DNA of 64,000 bases from assembly GCA_028023455.1 (NCBI GenBank), contig JAQFVV010012545.1:1364001-1428000 (forward strand), given 5' to 3'. Positions within the stretch are counted from its first letter, which is position 1, and each line of letters opens with the position of its first letter. Source of the DNA: Epiperipatus broadwayi (Eukaryota > Onychophora > Udeonychophora > Euonychophora > Peripatidae). Below, piece by piece: positions 63,456 through 64,000 of the stretch. The notes beneath the pieces were generated by a model, which was not told the DNA's origin, did no database searches, and saw only the letters and a program-made list of their open reading frames with translations. A program made the position numbers and the translations under genes.

Positions 63456-63899
63456 TCTAAAACACGACTAATGGTTTCATTCTTGCAAACATACTTCTCA
63501 AGTGTAAAGAACTACAAAATAACAATATATTTAAACCAAACATTATCTACAATTCCCATACACCCTTACTATTAAAAGAATTTTTTTAAATAAGTTAATT
63601 ACTTCAGAATCATAAACTTTTAATAATAAAGATTCTTTAATTCTTCTTTTTATTTCATTGCTCTCAAAGAAGACAACCACAGCTTCATCAAAATTAATAG
63701 ATACAGGACACACTATCAATTTTGATGAAATTTATGATTCTGAAGCAATTAACTTATTTAAAAGTTCTTTTAATATTAAGGGTGTATGGGAAGTAAGTGG
63801 AATTGCGGGTAATGTTTAGTTTAAATATATTGTTATTTTGTAGTTCTTTACACTTGAGAAGTCTGCTTGTAGCAGTGAAACCATTGATAGTGTTTTAGA
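63456..63899. repeat. Foldback repeat, 160-bp arms, hammerhead-like right arm
   Basis: Arms 63456-63616 and 63731-63899 are reverse complements with scattered changes and a small insertion, sharing CTTCTCAAGTGTAAAGAACT, CAAAATAACAATATATTTAA and AAGTTAATT. In the right arm CUUGAGA is followed by a CUGC/GCAG hairpin, GAAACC and AUAG (63852-63890), the outline of a damaged hammerhead. The inner loop holds a second small inverted repeat with ATCAAAATT. Confidence 0.6.
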
Positions 63900-64000
63900 C
63901 TTTATTTTCTTGGCTAGTCTGGTTGAGTTGTGAATTTTGCTTTATATAAAGTAAAATTCTAACCTATTTTGATTTGTGGTTAATGATGTTTAAGATCATG

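Overview
The window is very A+T-rich animal DNA with long introns and many decayed mobile elements. The only host gene I recognise is a stretch of BLTP1 (KIAA1109/Tweek, the bridge-like lipid transfer protein family) on the minus strand. Nine exons lie between 60457 and 11946, and their splice sites and reading phases fit together exactly, encoding about 593 consecutive residues of the C-terminal half. The translated exons look invertebrate and probably protostome. I could not name a species.

Layout, left to right. 1-11945: intergenic or final-intron sequence with a purine-rich tract, a broken hAT transposase of the KIAA1586-like type (6750-8690) and a compound repeat that pairs a hammerhead-like motif with tRNA-like segments (9108-10015). 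11946-12086: the last BLTP1 exon seen. 12087-24364: a 12.3 kb intron holding small foldback repeats, a 2.7 kb insertion at 13851-16571 and a decayed LINE. 24365-30517: four BLTP1 exons around a 5 kb intron. 30518-44479: a 14 kb intron full of LINE, Penelope-like and LTR-like debris. 44480-47697: two exons and a 0.6 kb foldback element. 47698-59594: a 12 kb intron with a 343-bp inverted/tandem repeat, a 5'-truncated Penelope-like element and a 1.2 kb terminal-inverted-repeat transposon. 59595-60457: two exons. 60458-64000: another hammerhead-bearing foldback element and Penelope fragments.

The main discovery is at 13851-16571. It is an array of 369-bp units, seven direct and one inverted, each with a motif matching the hammerhead self-cleaving ribozyme: CUGAUGA core, GAAA, a GUC cleavage triplet, a 6-bp stem I and a minimal stem III. 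The whole array is bracketed by a perfect 13-bp direct repeat, so it appears to have been inserted in one event. This fits a retrozyme-like element copied from a multimeric or circular RNA. At least two other repeat families here carry good hammerhead-like cores: the foldback elements at 45305-45891 and 60552-61016, and the tRNA-linked repeat at 9.1-10.0 kb. The Penelope-like element at 55.4-57.0 kb has one in its 3' region, next to a tRNA-like segment with box A and box B. Several other inverted repeats show weaker versions. The window therefore looks like a sample of a mobilome organised around self-cleaving RNA motifs and Penelope-type reverse transcription. All ribozyme calls are pattern matches; none was folded or searched computationally.
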